From the NCBI RefSeq assembly GCF_026341855.1, contig NZ_JAPENW010000001.1, positions 5,757,001 through 5,821,000 of the forward strand: a stretch of 64,000 nucleotides of DNA, given 5' to 3'. The notes under the pieces were generated by a model that worked only from the letters and a program-made list of their open reading frames with translations, was not told where the DNA came from and searched no databases. The translations under genes and the position numbers were made by a program. This DNA comes from Streptomyces sp. NBC_00568. GTDB taxonomy: Bacteria; Actinomycetota; Actinomycetes; Streptomycetales; Streptomycetaceae. Below, piece after piece: positions 8,627 through 17,041 of the stretch (position 1 is the stretch's first letter; every line of letters begins with the position of its first letter).

Positions 8627-9199
8627 ATGCGGTGGACGCGTGGACTGCTCACCGCGCTCGCGGTCTGCGCCCTGCTCGGCGGATCCGCGGGCTGCGGCGC
8701 CGGTGATGCGCACGAGCGGAGGGACGGAGTGTCGGCCTCGCCCGTGGGCACATTGCTCGACGACATGGACGAGGAGGGACGGCTCTATCGTGAGGTGGAC
8801 AAGAAGGGGGCGCCCGAGGTCGGGATCGAGATCCAGCCCGACTCCGCCGACAGCTGGGACGTGCGGCTGACCGTCCGCAACTTCCGCTTCTCGCCCGCGG
8901 GCACGCGACCCGTGCCGGTCGCCGGGCGCGGCCTCGCCCACCTCTACGTCGACGGCCGGACCGTCGCCCGGCTGCGCACCGCCGAGTACCACCTGGCCGG
9001 GGACCTCGTGCCGCGCGGCACCCACCACGTCACCGTGCGCCTGTACGCGGACGACGGCACCGCGTGGGCCGTCCAAGGCCAGCCGATCGAGCGGACGGCC
9101 GACATCACGGCGTCGGGCGCCGGGCGGACGGCGACACCGACGGCCTCACCGATCGCGGCCCAGGTCGCAGCGCACGCGGCGGTCCCGAGGGCGAAGTGA
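8627..9199 (+). CDS. Putative secreted lipoprotein, function unknown
   Basis: A 190-aa protein with a short basic N-terminus, hydrophobic stretch LLTALAVCALLGG and a lipobox-like SAGC at about residues 20-23, so probably membrane-anchored by lipid on the outside. The middle (about 50-150) looks like a beta-rich domain: LTVRNFRFSPAG, HLYVDGRTVARLR, HHVTVRLYADDG. I do not recognise the family. A TACGCT box ends 7 nt before the ATG, suggesting a leaderless mRNA. The next gene, a TetR regulator, starts 64 bp later on the same strand. Confidence 0.78.
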   Translation: MRWTRGLLTALAVCALLGGSAGCGAGDAHERRDGVSASPVGTLLDDMDEEGRLYREVDKKGAPEVGIEIQPDSADSWDVRLTVRNFRFSPAGTRPVPVAGRGLAHLYVDGRTVARLRTAEYHLAGDLVPRGTHHVTVRLYADDGTAWAVQGQPIERTADITASGAGRTATPTASPIAAQVAAHAAVPRAK

Positions 9200-9263
9200 G
9201 TGGTCACGGCATCGAGGTGCGTACTGATGGGGGAGGTTCACCGGATCCCTGCGGAAAGGCATC

Positions 9264-9881
9264 ATGAAGACCGTGCCCCATGCGACCTCGCTGCGCAGAG
9301 CGCCCGTACAGCGGCGCAGCGCAGAACGACTGACCAGAATCCTCGACGCCTGCGCCGACCTCCTCGACGAGGTGGGCTACGACGGTCTGAGCACCCGGGC
9401 CGTGGCTCAGCGGGCCGGAGTGCCCATCGGCTCCGTCTACCGTTTCTTCGGCAACAAGCGCGCGATGGCCGACGCGCTCGCCCAGCGCAACCTGGAGCTC
9501 TACGCCGAGCGCGTCACCCAGCGCCTGCGGGAGGGGGACGGGGGAGACTGGCGGGCCGCGATGGACGCGGTGCTCGACGAGTACCTCGCCATGAAGCGGA
9601 CCGCGCCGGGTTTCTCCCTCGTCGACTTCGGCAACCAGATACCGGTCGGCGCCCGCTACACAGAACCCAACACCCGGGTGGCCGACCGCCTCACCGACCT
9701 GCTCTCCGGCTATCTCGACCGCACCCCGGACGAGGATCTCCGCCGCTCCTTCCTGATCGCCGTGGAGACCGCCGACACCCTGGTCCACCTGGCCTTCCGG
9801 GTCGCCCCCGAGGGGGACGAGCGGATCATCGAGGAGACGCGCGAACTGCTGCGGGCGTATCTGGCCAGGGTCCTCGACTGA
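9264..9881 (+). CDS. TetR family regulator
   Basis: A 205-aa regulator. The HTH covers about residues 22-65 (RILDACADLLDEVGYDGLSTRAVAQRAG split by the turn, then IGSVYRFFGNK). The C-terminal helices belong to the ligand-binding domain. GAAAGG precedes the ATG. It is followed 131 bp later by a molybdopterin oxidoreductase whose promoter carries a TACCG-GT-CGGTA palindrome, the kind of site many TetR proteins bind. Control of that gene is therefore a reasonable inference but is not shown. Confidence 0.92.
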   Translation: MKTVPHATSLRRAPVQRRSAERLTRILDACADLLDEVGYDGLSTRAVAQRAGVPIGSVYRFFGNKRAMADALAQRNLELYAERVTQRLREGDGGDWRAAMDAVLDEYLAMKRTAPGFSLVDFGNQIPVGARYTEPNTRVADRLTDLLSGYLDRTPDEDLRRSFLIAVETADTLVHLAFRVAPEGDERIIEETRELLRAYLARVLD

Positions 9882-9946
9882 CCTGCCCCCGCCGGCACCG
9901 TTCGCGCGGATTTCCGACGTGACCCCCGGCAGACCCTCCCCGCCAT

Positions 9947-9964
9947 GCGTACCGGTCGGTATGC
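9947..9964 (+). promoter_or_regulatory. TetR-type palindrome over the oxidoreductase -10 box
   Basis: The 12-bp core TACCG-GT-CGGTA (9950-9961) is perfect and extends to 18 bp with one mismatch. A TATGCT -10 box (9959-9964) overlaps it, so binding would block transcription of the molybdopterin oxidoreductase gene that starts at 10013. Confidence 0.5.
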
Positions 9965-10012
9965 TCGGTCGCGTCCGTGTGTCACCGAAGCCACCGCCCT
10001 CCGGGAGGACCC

Positions 10013-12274
10013 GTGTCCCGCACCTCCGGCACCACCCCCGACTCCCGAACCGCCCTGCGCGTCTGCCCACTGTGCGAAGCCACCTGCGGGCTGACGCTGA
10101 CCATCGAGGGCACCCGGGTGACCGGCGCCCGGGGTGACCGGGACGACGTCTTCAGCAAGGGCTTCATCTGCCCGAAGGGCGCCTCCTTCGGGGCCGCCGA
10201 CGGCGACCCCGACCGACTGCGCACCCCCCTCGTCCGCAAGGACGGCGAACTGCGCGAGGCCACCTGGGAGGAGGCCTTCGACGCGGTGGCCGCCGGACTG
10301 CGCCCCGTCGTCGAGCGGCACGGTCCGCACGCCGTAGGCGTCGTCCTCGGCAACCCGAACGTGCACACCATGGCCGGCGCCCTCTACCCGCCCGTCCTGC
10401 TCGGCGCCCTGCGCACCCACAGCGTCTTCACCGCCTCCACGGTCGACCAGATGCCCAAGCACGTGTCGAGCGGCCTGCTGTACGGCGACGCCAACGCGAT
10501 CCCCGTGCCGGACCTGGACCACACCGACCACCTCCTGCTCATCGGCGCCAACCCGCTGGAATCCAACGGGAGTCTGTGCACCGCCCCCGACTTCCCCGGC
10601 CGACTCCGTGCACTGCGGGCGCGCGGAGGCACGCTGACCGTCATCGACCCGCGCCGGACCCGCACGGCCAAGCTTGCCGACCGCCATGTGGCCATCCGCC
10701 CCGGCACCGACGCGACACTCCTCGCGGCGATGGCGTACGTCCTCTTCGAGGAGAAGCTCGTCGACCTCGGCGCGCTCGCCCCGCACGTGCAAGGCGTCGA
10801 CGAACTCCCCGACGCGCTCCGGGACTTCACCCCCGAGGCGGCGAGCACGGCCTGCGACGTGGACGCCGGCACCATCCGGGAGCTGGCGCGCGAGCTGGCC
10901 GCCGCGCCCACCGCCGCCGTCTACGGCCGCATCGGCAGCTGCACCGTCCCGCACGGCACCCTGGCGAGCTGGCTGGTGGACGTCCTCAACATCCTCACCG
11001 GCAACCTCGACCGGCCCGGCGGTGCCCTCTTCCCGATGGCCGCCACCGACCGGACACCCCGCCCCGCGGGCCCCGGTCACGGCTTCGCGCTGGGCCGCTG
11101 GCACAGCCGGGTGAGCGGTCACCCCGAGGCCAAGGGCGAACTGCCGCTGGCCGCCCTGGCGGAGGAGATCGACACGGTGACGGCGGAGGGCAGCCCGGTC
11201 CGCGCCGTCATCGCCGTCGCCGCCAACCCCGTCCTGTCCGCACCCGACGGCCTCCGTCTGGACAAGGCGCTCGAATCGCTGGACTTCATGGTCAGCGTCG
11301 ACCCGTACCTGAACGAGACCTCGCGCCACGCCCACGTCGTGCTGCCGCCGCCCCCGCCCTCGCAGAGCGCGCACCACGACTTCGCGTTCAACACCCTCGC
11401 CGTCCGCAACCAGGTCCGCTACAACCGCCCCGCCGTCCCCCTGGAGGAGGGCCGCATGGCGGAGACCGAGATCCTCGCCCGGCTCGTCCTCGCCGCGACC
11501 GGCATGCACGGCGCCGACCCGTCCGCCGTGGACACGATGGTCATCGACAGCACCCTGGGCAAGGCGGTCGGGGACACCGCGTCGCCGGTGCACGGACGCG
11601 ACCCGCGGGAACTCGCCGCCGCCCTCGACGGCGAGACCGGCCCCGAGCGCCGGCTCGACATGATGCTGCGCCTCGGCCCGTACGGCGACGGCTTCGGCGC
11701 CCGCCCCGACGGCCTGACCCTGGACAAGCTGCTCGCGCACCCGCACGGCATCGACCTCGGACCGCTCGTCTCCCGTCTGCCGCAGCGGCTGAAGACCCGC
11801 AGCGGGAGGATCGAGCTGCTGCCGGAGCCGATCGCCGGCGATCTGCCGCGCCTGCGTGACGCGCTGCGCGAGCGCCCGGCGGCCCTCGTTCTCGTCGGCC
11901 GCCGTCATCTGCGCTCCAACAACAGCTGGATGCACAACGTCCCCGCGCTCACCGGCGGTTCCAACCGCTGCACCCTGCACATCCACCCCGACGACGCGGC
12001 CCGGCTCGGGCTCGCCGACGGGGCGGCGGTACGCGTCAAGGGTGCCGGGGGAGAGGTGACCGCCCCGGCGGAGCTGACCGACACCGTCCGGCGCGGCGTC
12101 GTGAGCCTTCCGCACGGCTGGGGGCACGACCGCCCCGGCACCCGGATGAGCCACGCCGCCCTGGACCCCGGCGTCAACGTCAACCAGCTGCTCGACGGCT
12201 CGCTGCTCGACCCGCTGTCCGGAACGGCGGTGCTCAACGGCGTGCCCGTGGAACTGGCGGCGGCCTGCCCGTGA
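10013..12274 (+). CDS. Molybdopterin-dependent oxidoreductase
   Basis: A 753-aa DMSO-reductase superfamily enzyme. The N-terminus holds an Fe4S4 pattern, CPLCEATC followed by FICPKG (CX2CX3CX26-type). Next come the MGD-binding regions (LLIGANPLESNGS, VIDPRRTRTAKLADRHVAIRPGTD) and the C-terminal molydopterin dinucleotide domain (RSNNSWMHNV, SLPHGWGHDRPG). No twin-arginine signal is seen, so it acts in the cytoplasm. The substrate is not predictable from motifs. GTG 10013 is chosen because GGGAGGA ends a few bases before it. No electron-transfer subunit is adjacent. Confidence 0.9.
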   Translation: MSRTSGTTPDSRTALRVCPLCEATCGLTLTIEGTRVTGARGDRDDVFSKGFICPKGASFGAADGDPDRLRTPLVRKDGELREATWEEAFDAVAAGLRPVVERHGPHAVGVVLGNPNVHTMAGALYPPVLLGALRTHSVFTASTVDQMPKHVSSGLLYGDANAIPVPDLDHTDHLLLIGANPLESNGSLCTAPDFPGRLRALRARGGTLTVIDPRRTRTAKLADRHVAIRPGTDATLLAAMAYVLFEEKLVDLGALAPHVQGVDELPDALRDFTPEAASTACDVDAGTIRELARELAAAPTAAVYGRIGSCTVPHGTLASWLVDVLNILTGNLDRPGGALFPMAATDRTPRPAGPGHGFALGRWHSRVSGHPEAKGELPLAALAEEIDTVTAEGSPVRAVIAVAANPVLSAPDGLRLDKALESLDFMVSVDPYLNETSRHAHVVLPPPPPSQSAHHDFAFNTLAVRNQVRYNRPAVPLEEGRMAETEILARLVLAATGMHGADPSAVDTMVIDSTLGKAVGDTASPVHGRDPRELAAALDGETGPERRLDMMLRLGPYGDGFGARPDGLTLDKLLAHPHGIDLGPLVSRLPQRLKTRSGRIELLPEPIAGDLPRLRDALRERPAALVLVGRRHLRSNNSWMHNVPALTGGSNRCTLHIHPDDAARLGLADGAAVRVKGAGGEVTAPAELTDTVRRGVVSLPHGWGHDRPGTRMSHAALDPGVNVNQLLDGSLLDPLSGTAVLNGVPVELAAACP

Positions 12275-12391
12275 CCACCACCGTGACCCACCACCGCGAT
12301 CTCCACCGCGATCGTCCGTCTGCCGGCTCTCTGACCCGTCCGTCGGCCGAGACGAGGCTGTGACCTGGAGTTTTGCGCTTATTGCTCGCGT

Positions 12392-12430
12392 GTCAACGCC
12401 TTGTTAACGCCTTCGGGCGCGACCTAACGT
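12392..12430 (+). promoter_or_regulatory. citM promoter with tandem 11-bp direct repeat
   Basis: TTGTTA (12401-12406), an 18-bp spacer and TAACGT (12425-12430) form a promoter. The 11-mers GTCAACGCCTT (12392-12402) and GTTAACGCCTT (12403-12413) are head-to-tail with one mismatch and overlap the -35 box. Repeats with an 11-bp period suit response regulators of the OmpR/PhoP type. Confidence 0.5.
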
Positions 12431-12476
12431 CATCGCACCGCCGTCCCTGGTGGGAGTTCAAGGGCGAACGTTAGGT
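12422..12476. repeat. 9-bp inverted repeat flanking the citM transcription start
   Basis: ACCTAACGT (12422-12430) and ACGTTAGGT (12468-12476) are exact reverse complements, 37 bp apart. One arm overlaps the -10 box and the other the ribosome-binding site of the citrate transporter gene. It is probably a DNA-level operator pair, because the left arm lies upstream of the transcript. Confidence 0.45.
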
Positions 12477-12485
12477 GTCCATTTC

Positions 12486-14006
12486 ATGCTGACCATCCTC
12501 GGCTTCACCATGATCGCGACCTTCCTGGTCCTGATCATGGTGAAGAAGATGTCGCCGATCGCGGCGCTCGTACTGATCCCGGCGCTCTTCTGCGTCTTCG
12601 TCGGAAAGGGCGCCCGGCTCGGCGACTACGTCATCGACGGCGTCACCGGCCTCGCCCCCACGGCGGCGATGCTGATGTTCGCGATCGTCTACTTCGGAGT
12701 GATGATCGACGTCGGTCTCTTCGACCCGATCGTCCGGGGGATCCTCAGGTTCTGCAGGGCCGACCCGCTGCGGATCGTGGTCGGCACGGCGCTCCTCGCC
12801 GCGATCGTGTCCCTGGACGGCGACGGATCGACCACCTTCATGATCACCGTCTCGGCGATGTATCCGCTCTACAAGCGGCTGAAGATGAGCCTGGTCGTGA
12901 TGACCGGCGTCGCCGCCATGGCCAACGGCGTGATGAACACGCTGCCCTGGGGCGGCCCGACCGCCCGCGCCGCGACCGCGCTCAAGCTCGACGCGAGCGA
13001 CATCTTCGTCCCGATGGTCCCCGCCCTCGCCGTCGGTCTGCTGGGCGTCCTCGCCCTCGCCTACGTCCTCGGCCGCCGCGAGCGCAAGCGGCTCGGCGTG
13101 CTGACGCTGGACGAGGTGCTGGAGCCGCGGGAGACGGACACCGGGACGGCGCTCGTGGGAGCGAGCGGCGCGGGTTCGGCCGCGGCTGTGGCGAAGGGTT
13201 CCGGCTCGGGCAAGCAGGCCGTGCGGGGCGGCGGTTCGGGATCCGGTCCGGGCAAGCAGCTCGCGTACAGCGGGGGTTCGGGCTCCGGGACCGACGCGTA
13301 CGTGAACCGCTCGGACGTGGACGTGAACCGGTCGGACGCGGACGGGCCCGACGAGGACGACGACTTCCAGGGCCTCGACCCGCACCGCGCCACCCTGCGG
13401 CCCCGGCTCTACTGGTTCAACGCGCTGCTCACCGTCACCCTGCTCACCGCCATGATCATGGAGTGGCTGCCGATCCCGGTCCTGTTCCTGCTCGGCGCCG
13501 CGCTCGCGCTCACCGTCAACTTCCCCCACATGCCCGACCAGAAGGCCCGCCTCGGCGCCCACGCCGAGAACGTCCTCAACGTCTCCGGCATGGTCTTCGC
13601 CGCCGCCGTCTTCACCGGTGTCCTCCAGGGCACGGGCATGGTCGACCACATGGCGACGTGGCTGGTGGACAACATCCCCGACGGCATGGGCCCGCACATG
13701 GCCCTCGTCACCGGCGTCCTGAGCATCCCCCTCACGTACTTCATGTCCAACGACGGCTTCTACTTCGGCATCCTCCCCGTGCTCGCCGAAGCCGGCCAGG
13801 CCCACGGAGTCTCCTCCCTGGAGATCGCCCGCGCCTCACTCGTCGGTCAGCCCCTGCACATGTCGAGTCCGCTGGTGCCCGCCGTGTATGTCCTGGTCGG
13901 CATGGCCAAGGTCGAGTTCGGCGACCACACCCGCTTCGTCGTGAAGTGGGCGGCGCTCACCTCGCTGGTGGTGCTCGGTGCCGGGCTGCTCTTCGGCATC
14001 GTCTGA
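12486..14006 (+). CDS. CitMHS family citrate-metal:H+ symporter
   Basis: A 506-aa inner-membrane transporter of the citrate-Mg2+/Ca2+:H+ symporter family. It has about 11-12 membrane segments, beginning LTILGFTMIATFLVLIMV. The family block SLDGDGSTTFMITVSAMYPL, the loop NTLPWGGPTARAATAL and the C-terminal LTYFMSNDGFYFGILPVL are all present. An unusual hydrophilic insert rich in Gly/Ser and Asp (about residues 210-300, with repeated SGSG and VNRSDVD/VNRSDAD units) sits in the central loop. ATG 12486 follows AGGTG. The MFS gene starts 26 bp downstream, so the two form an operon. Confidence 0.92.
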   Translation: MLTILGFTMIATFLVLIMVKKMSPIAALVLIPALFCVFVGKGARLGDYVIDGVTGLAPTAAMLMFAIVYFGVMIDVGLFDPIVRGILRFCRADPLRIVVGTALLAAIVSLDGDGSTTFMITVSAMYPLYKRLKMSLVVMTGVAAMANGVMNTLPWGGPTARAATALKLDASDIFVPMVPALAVGLLGVLALAYVLGRRERKRLGVLTLDEVLEPRETDTGTALVGASGAGSAAAVAKGSGSGKQAVRGGGSGSGPGKQLAYSGGSGSGTDAYVNRSDVDVNRSDADGPDEDDDFQGLDPHRATLRPRLYWFNALLTVTLLTAMIMEWLPIPVLFLLGAALALTVNFPHMPDQKARLGAHAENVLNVSGMVFAAAVFTGVLQGTGMVDHMATWLVDNIPDGMGPHMALVTGVLSIPLTYFMSNDGFYFGILPVLAEAGQAHGVSSLEIARASLVGQPLHMSSPLVPAVYVLVGMAKVEFGDHTRFVVKWAALTSLVVLGAGLLFGIV

Positions 14007-14031
14007 TCACGCCCGACCGGAGGACATCACC

Positions 14032-15261
14032 ATGAGGCCCGGCGGGAACCGCGGCTGGCTGCTCCGCCTCGTCATCGCCTTCGCCTGTACGCAGGGGGCG
14101 GTGTCGATGGCGCGGCCCGCGGTCTCCTACCGGGCCCTCGCGCTCGGCGCCGACGAGCGGGCGATCGGCGTCATCGCGGGCGCCTTCGCGCTGCTGCCGC
14201 TGTTCGCGGCCGTACCCCTCGGACGCCGGACCGACAACGGGCGGTGCGCGCCCCTGCTGCCCGCGGGTGTCGTCCTGATCGTGGCGGGCTGCGCCCTGAG
14301 CGGCACGGCCGGCACCCCGGCGGGCATGGCGGCCTGGAGCGGTGTGATGGGCCTCGGCCATCTCTGCTTCGTCATCGGCGGGCAGTCCATCGTCGCCCGC
14401 CAGTCCGCCCCGCACGAACAGGACCGCAACTTCGGCCACTTCACCATCGGGGTCTCGCTCGGCCAGCTGATCGGCCCCGTCGCGGCAGGCGCCCTGATCG
14501 ACGGCCACGACAGGGCGGGCGGGAGTTCCGTCGCCCTGCTCGTCGCGGGCGCGGTGGCGGCGGTCTCGTTCACCTCGCTGTGGCGGATCGAGCACCGCAC
14601 GACGGCCGGGTCCCCGGCGGCCCGTGGCGAGCGCCCGCCCGTGCACCGCATCCTGCGCGCCCGGGGTGTTCCCGCGGGGATCTTCGTCAGCGCCGCCGTG
14701 CTGTCCGCCACCGGCATCCTCACGGCCTATCTGCCGGTCGTCGGCGAGCACCGGGGGATCGCGCCCGCGGTGATCGGCGTCCTGCTGAGCCTGCGCGCGG
14801 CGGCGACCGTCGCGTGCCGGCTGGTGATGACGCCGATGCTGCGGCTGCTCGGCCGGAACGCGCTGCTCGCCGTGACCTGTCTGCTCGGCGGCGTGCTGTG
14901 CGCGGGCATCGCGCTGCCGGTGCCGGTGGGGGCGCTGGCGGCGATGCTCGTCGTCCTCGGCTTCTGTCTCGGTGTCGGCCAGCCGCTGTCCATGACCACG
15001 GTCGTCCAGGCCGCCCCCGAGGGGGCACGCTCCACGGCGCTCGCGCTGCGGCTGACGGGCAACCGGCTGGGCCAGGTCGCCGCGCCCGCCGCCGCGGGCC
15101 TGGTCGCGGGGGTGGCGGGCGTCGCGGCGCCGTTCGTGATGCTGGGCGCGCTGCTGCTGCTGTCGTCGGGCATCGCGGTGAAGTCCCCGGCCGAGCCGGA
15201 ACGGGCGCGGGACCGGCCGCGGCGGCCCCGGGTGCCCTTGCGCCGGAAGAGCGATACCTGA
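14032..15261 (+). CDS. MFS transporter
   Basis: A 409-aa major facilitator with about 12 membrane segments. Motif A-like PLGRRTDNGR follows segment 2, and FGHFTIGVSLGQLIGPVAAG resembles the segment-5 antiporter motif. GGAGGA sits 7 nt before ATG 14032. It is cotranscribed with the citrate transporter (26-bp gap) and may export a related organic acid or a metal chelate, but nothing in the sequence fixes the substrate. The C-terminal tail is short and Arg-rich. Confidence 0.88.
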   Translation: MRPGGNRGWLLRLVIAFACTQGAVSMARPAVSYRALALGADERAIGVIAGAFALLPLFAAVPLGRRTDNGRCAPLLPAGVVLIVAGCALSGTAGTPAGMAAWSGVMGLGHLCFVIGGQSIVARQSAPHEQDRNFGHFTIGVSLGQLIGPVAAGALIDGHDRAGGSSVALLVAGAVAAVSFTSLWRIEHRTTAGSPAARGERPPVHRILRARGVPAGIFVSAAVLSATGILTAYLPVVGEHRGIAPAVIGVLLSLRAAATVACRLVMTPMLRLLGRNALLAVTCLLGGVLCAGIALPVPVGALAAMLVVLGFCLGVGQPLSMTTVVQAAPEGARSTALALRLTGNRLGQVAAPAAAGLVAGVAGVAAPFVMLGALLLLSSGIAVKSPAEPERARDRPRRPRVPLRRKSDT

Positions 15262-15310
15262 CGGGGCACTGGGCGCAGTTGCGATCTTTTCCGGGGCGCA
15301 TGTGAAAGGT

Positions 15311-15349
15311 AGTCAGACGAAGTGAGATTTGTATGAAAATCATCTGACT
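15311..15349. promoter_or_regulatory. Inverted repeat and candidate Zur-like box before surface-protein gene
   Basis: AGTCAGA (15311-15317) and TCTGACT (15343-15349) are exact reverse complements. Inside, TGAAAATCATCTGAC (15334-15348) matches the actinobacterial Zur-type palindrome TGAAAATCATTTTCA at 11 of 15 positions, with a perfect left half. It lies 15 bp before the ATG of the surface protein. Confidence 0.35.
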
Positions 15350-15362
15350 CGGAGGAACCCGC

Positions 15363-16037
15363 ATGTCCACCTCGTCCCTCTCGCGCCGCTCCGGCCCACG
15401 TCGCGGCGCCGGCGCCCTCGTGACGCTCGCCGTCGCGGGCACCGCCCTCCTGGGGGCCCCGGCCGCCGTCGCCGCCCCCGGAGACAACGGCGACGTCAAG
15501 GTCCACGACTCGGGCACCGGGGTCGACGACCCGCGGGAGGATCCGAAGGTCTGTCACTTCTACCTCGACGGCTTCAACTTCGACCCGGGGCAGCAGGTCA
15601 CCTGGTTCATCGTGACCCAGCCCCTGGTCGCGGGCGGCGCCAACCTCAGAGGCAGCCTGGACCTGCCGTCCGGGCACGCCCGGACACCCGAACTCACCCT
15701 GCCCGACGGCCAGTACAAGCTGACCTGGAGGTTCGTGGGCGAGAACGGCGCGGGCAAGAGCAAGGTCTTCAGGGTCGACTGCCCCATCGGCATCCCGACC
15801 TCGAGCCCGTCCGCGTCGCCCACCGGTCCGGGCGGTGGCCCGGGCGGGTCCACAGGCGGTCCGGGCGGCCCGGGCGGCGGTCCCGGTGGGCCCAACGGCG
15901 GACCCCCCGCGGGCGGCGGCGGCATGGCCCACCCCCAGGACTTCTCACCGGTCGCCGGTGCCGCGGCCGTGGGTCTCGTCGTAGCCGGCGGAGTCGTGTT
16001 CCTGCGGCTGCGCCGACGCCCCGATGGCGCCGCGTAG
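15363..16037 (+). CDS. Secreted, C-terminally membrane-anchored surface protein
   Basis: A 224-aa exported protein. The signal peptide runs to about residue 38 (LVTLAVAGTALLGAPAAVAA). A folded domain (about 40-140) carries two Cys residues (KVCHFYLDGFNF and FRVDCPIG) that could form a disulphide. Then come a Pro/Gly/Ser-rich stalk with repeated GGPGG units, a hydrophobic segment and a tail RLRRRPDGAA. No clear LPXTG is seen, so the sortase next door may not be its anchoring enzyme. Its end overlaps the sortase gene by 14 bp. GGAGGAA precedes the ATG. Confidence 0.85.
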   Translation: MSTSSLSRRSGPRRGAGALVTLAVAGTALLGAPAAVAAPGDNGDVKVHDSGTGVDDPREDPKVCHFYLDGFNFDPGQQVTWFIVTQPLVAGGANLRGSLDLPSGHARTPELTLPDGQYKLTWRFVGENGAGKSKVFRVDCPIGIPTSSPSASPTGPGGGPGGSTGGPGGPGGGPGGPNGGPPAGGGGMAHPQDFSPVAGAAAVGLVVAGGVVFLRLRRRPDGAA

Positions 16038-16803
16038 GCGACCGAGGCCCTGGTACCGGACGCGCGCCTACCGCCTGACGCGGACCCTGGTGGTCACCGT
16101 CGCACTGGTGGCGGGCGGCGTCTGGTGGGCGGGGGGCGGCGAGCCGGCCGGGACGGTGGCGTCCGGCGCCGTGCGCGACGACGGCGAAGCGTCCTCCGCC
16201 CCGGCCGGGGCGGAGGGCGTCGCGCACGAGCCGGACTCCCACCGCCCCGGGGGCGGCGCGCCCACCGCGCGGCCGCACCGCTCCCCGGCCGTCCGCCGGG
16301 TCCGGCCCGCACCCCCGCCCGCCCCGCTGCCGCGATCCCGGGCCGCCTCGCTCCGTATCCCCTTCCTCGGTCTCGAGGCGCCGGTCATCGGTCTCGGGCT
16401 GGACCGCGAGCACCGGCTCGCCGCGCCGCCCGGGGACGATCCGAAACTGGTCGGCTGGTACACGGACGGCCCCACCCCGGGCGAACGCGGCACGGCCGTC
16501 GTGGTCGGCCATCGCGACACCCGGACGGGACCGGCCGTCTTCGTGGGGCTCGAACGGACCCGGCCCGGCAGACGCGTCGAGGCCCGGCGCGTGGACGGGC
16601 GGACCGCCGTCTATACGGTGGACGCCGTACGGACGTACGCGAAGGCGCACTTCCCCGACACGGAGGTCTACGGCGACCGGGGGCGCCCCGAACTCCGTCT
16701 GATCACCTGCGGTGGCGCCTTCGACCGGAAGACCGGATACGCCGCGAACGTCGTCGTCTTCGCCCATCTCACGGGCGTCAGGGGGCGGGCCGGCGCCCAC
16801 TGA
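16024..16803 (+). CDS. Class F sortase
   Basis: A 259-aa membrane-anchored transpeptidase. An N-terminal membrane segment (TLVVTVALVAGGVWWAGGG) is followed by a Pro/Arg-rich linker. The sortase domain runs from about residue 110, with RIPFLGLEAPVIGLGLD, catalytic His in VVVGHRDT, catalytic Cys in RLITCGG and the essential Arg supplied downstream (FDRKTGYAANVVVFA). Class F enzymes are the actinobacterial stand-alone type. It starts inside the preceding surface-protein gene, so the two are translationally coupled and are presumably enzyme and client. Confidence 0.93.
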   Translation: MAPRRRPRPWYRTRAYRLTRTLVVTVALVAGGVWWAGGGEPAGTVASGAVRDDGEASSAPAGAEGVAHEPDSHRPGGGAPTARPHRSPAVRRVRPAPPPAPLPRSRAASLRIPFLGLEAPVIGLGLDREHRLAAPPGDDPKLVGWYTDGPTPGERGTAVVVGHRDTRTGPAVFVGLERTRPGRRVEARRVDGRTAVYTVDAVRTYAKAHFPDTEVYGDRGRPELRLITCGGAFDRKTGYAANVVVFAHLTGVRGRAGAH

Positions 16804-17041
16804 CGCGAGCCGTCGGGCGCCGGGCTGCGGCACCGGCGCCCTCGGGTGTCCGCTCCCGGCCCGTCCGGTATCCGATCGTCCGTTTCCGCCCGTACCGAAC
16901 GGGACCGTCCGATGGCGCCGCGCGTCTTCCCCCGGACGTGTGCGGTCCGTTAGCTTCCGTGACTCAAAGGTCCCGTACGACCCGCACGGGACGTTCGACC
17001 GCGGAGCACCAGCGCCTTGCACGCCCCCGGGGGCACCTGTC

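Noticed and set aside
9710..12154. An 814-codon minus-strand frame over the molybdopterin oxidoreductase
   Set aside because: It is a GC-frame shadow: Gly/Arg/Val-rich, no domains, opposite to a gene with clear cofactor motifs.
12392..12413. A canonical PHO box
   Set aside because: The 11-bp period fits, but the units (GTYAACGCCTT) match the known PHO-box consensus only loosely, so only a generic response-regulator site is proposed.
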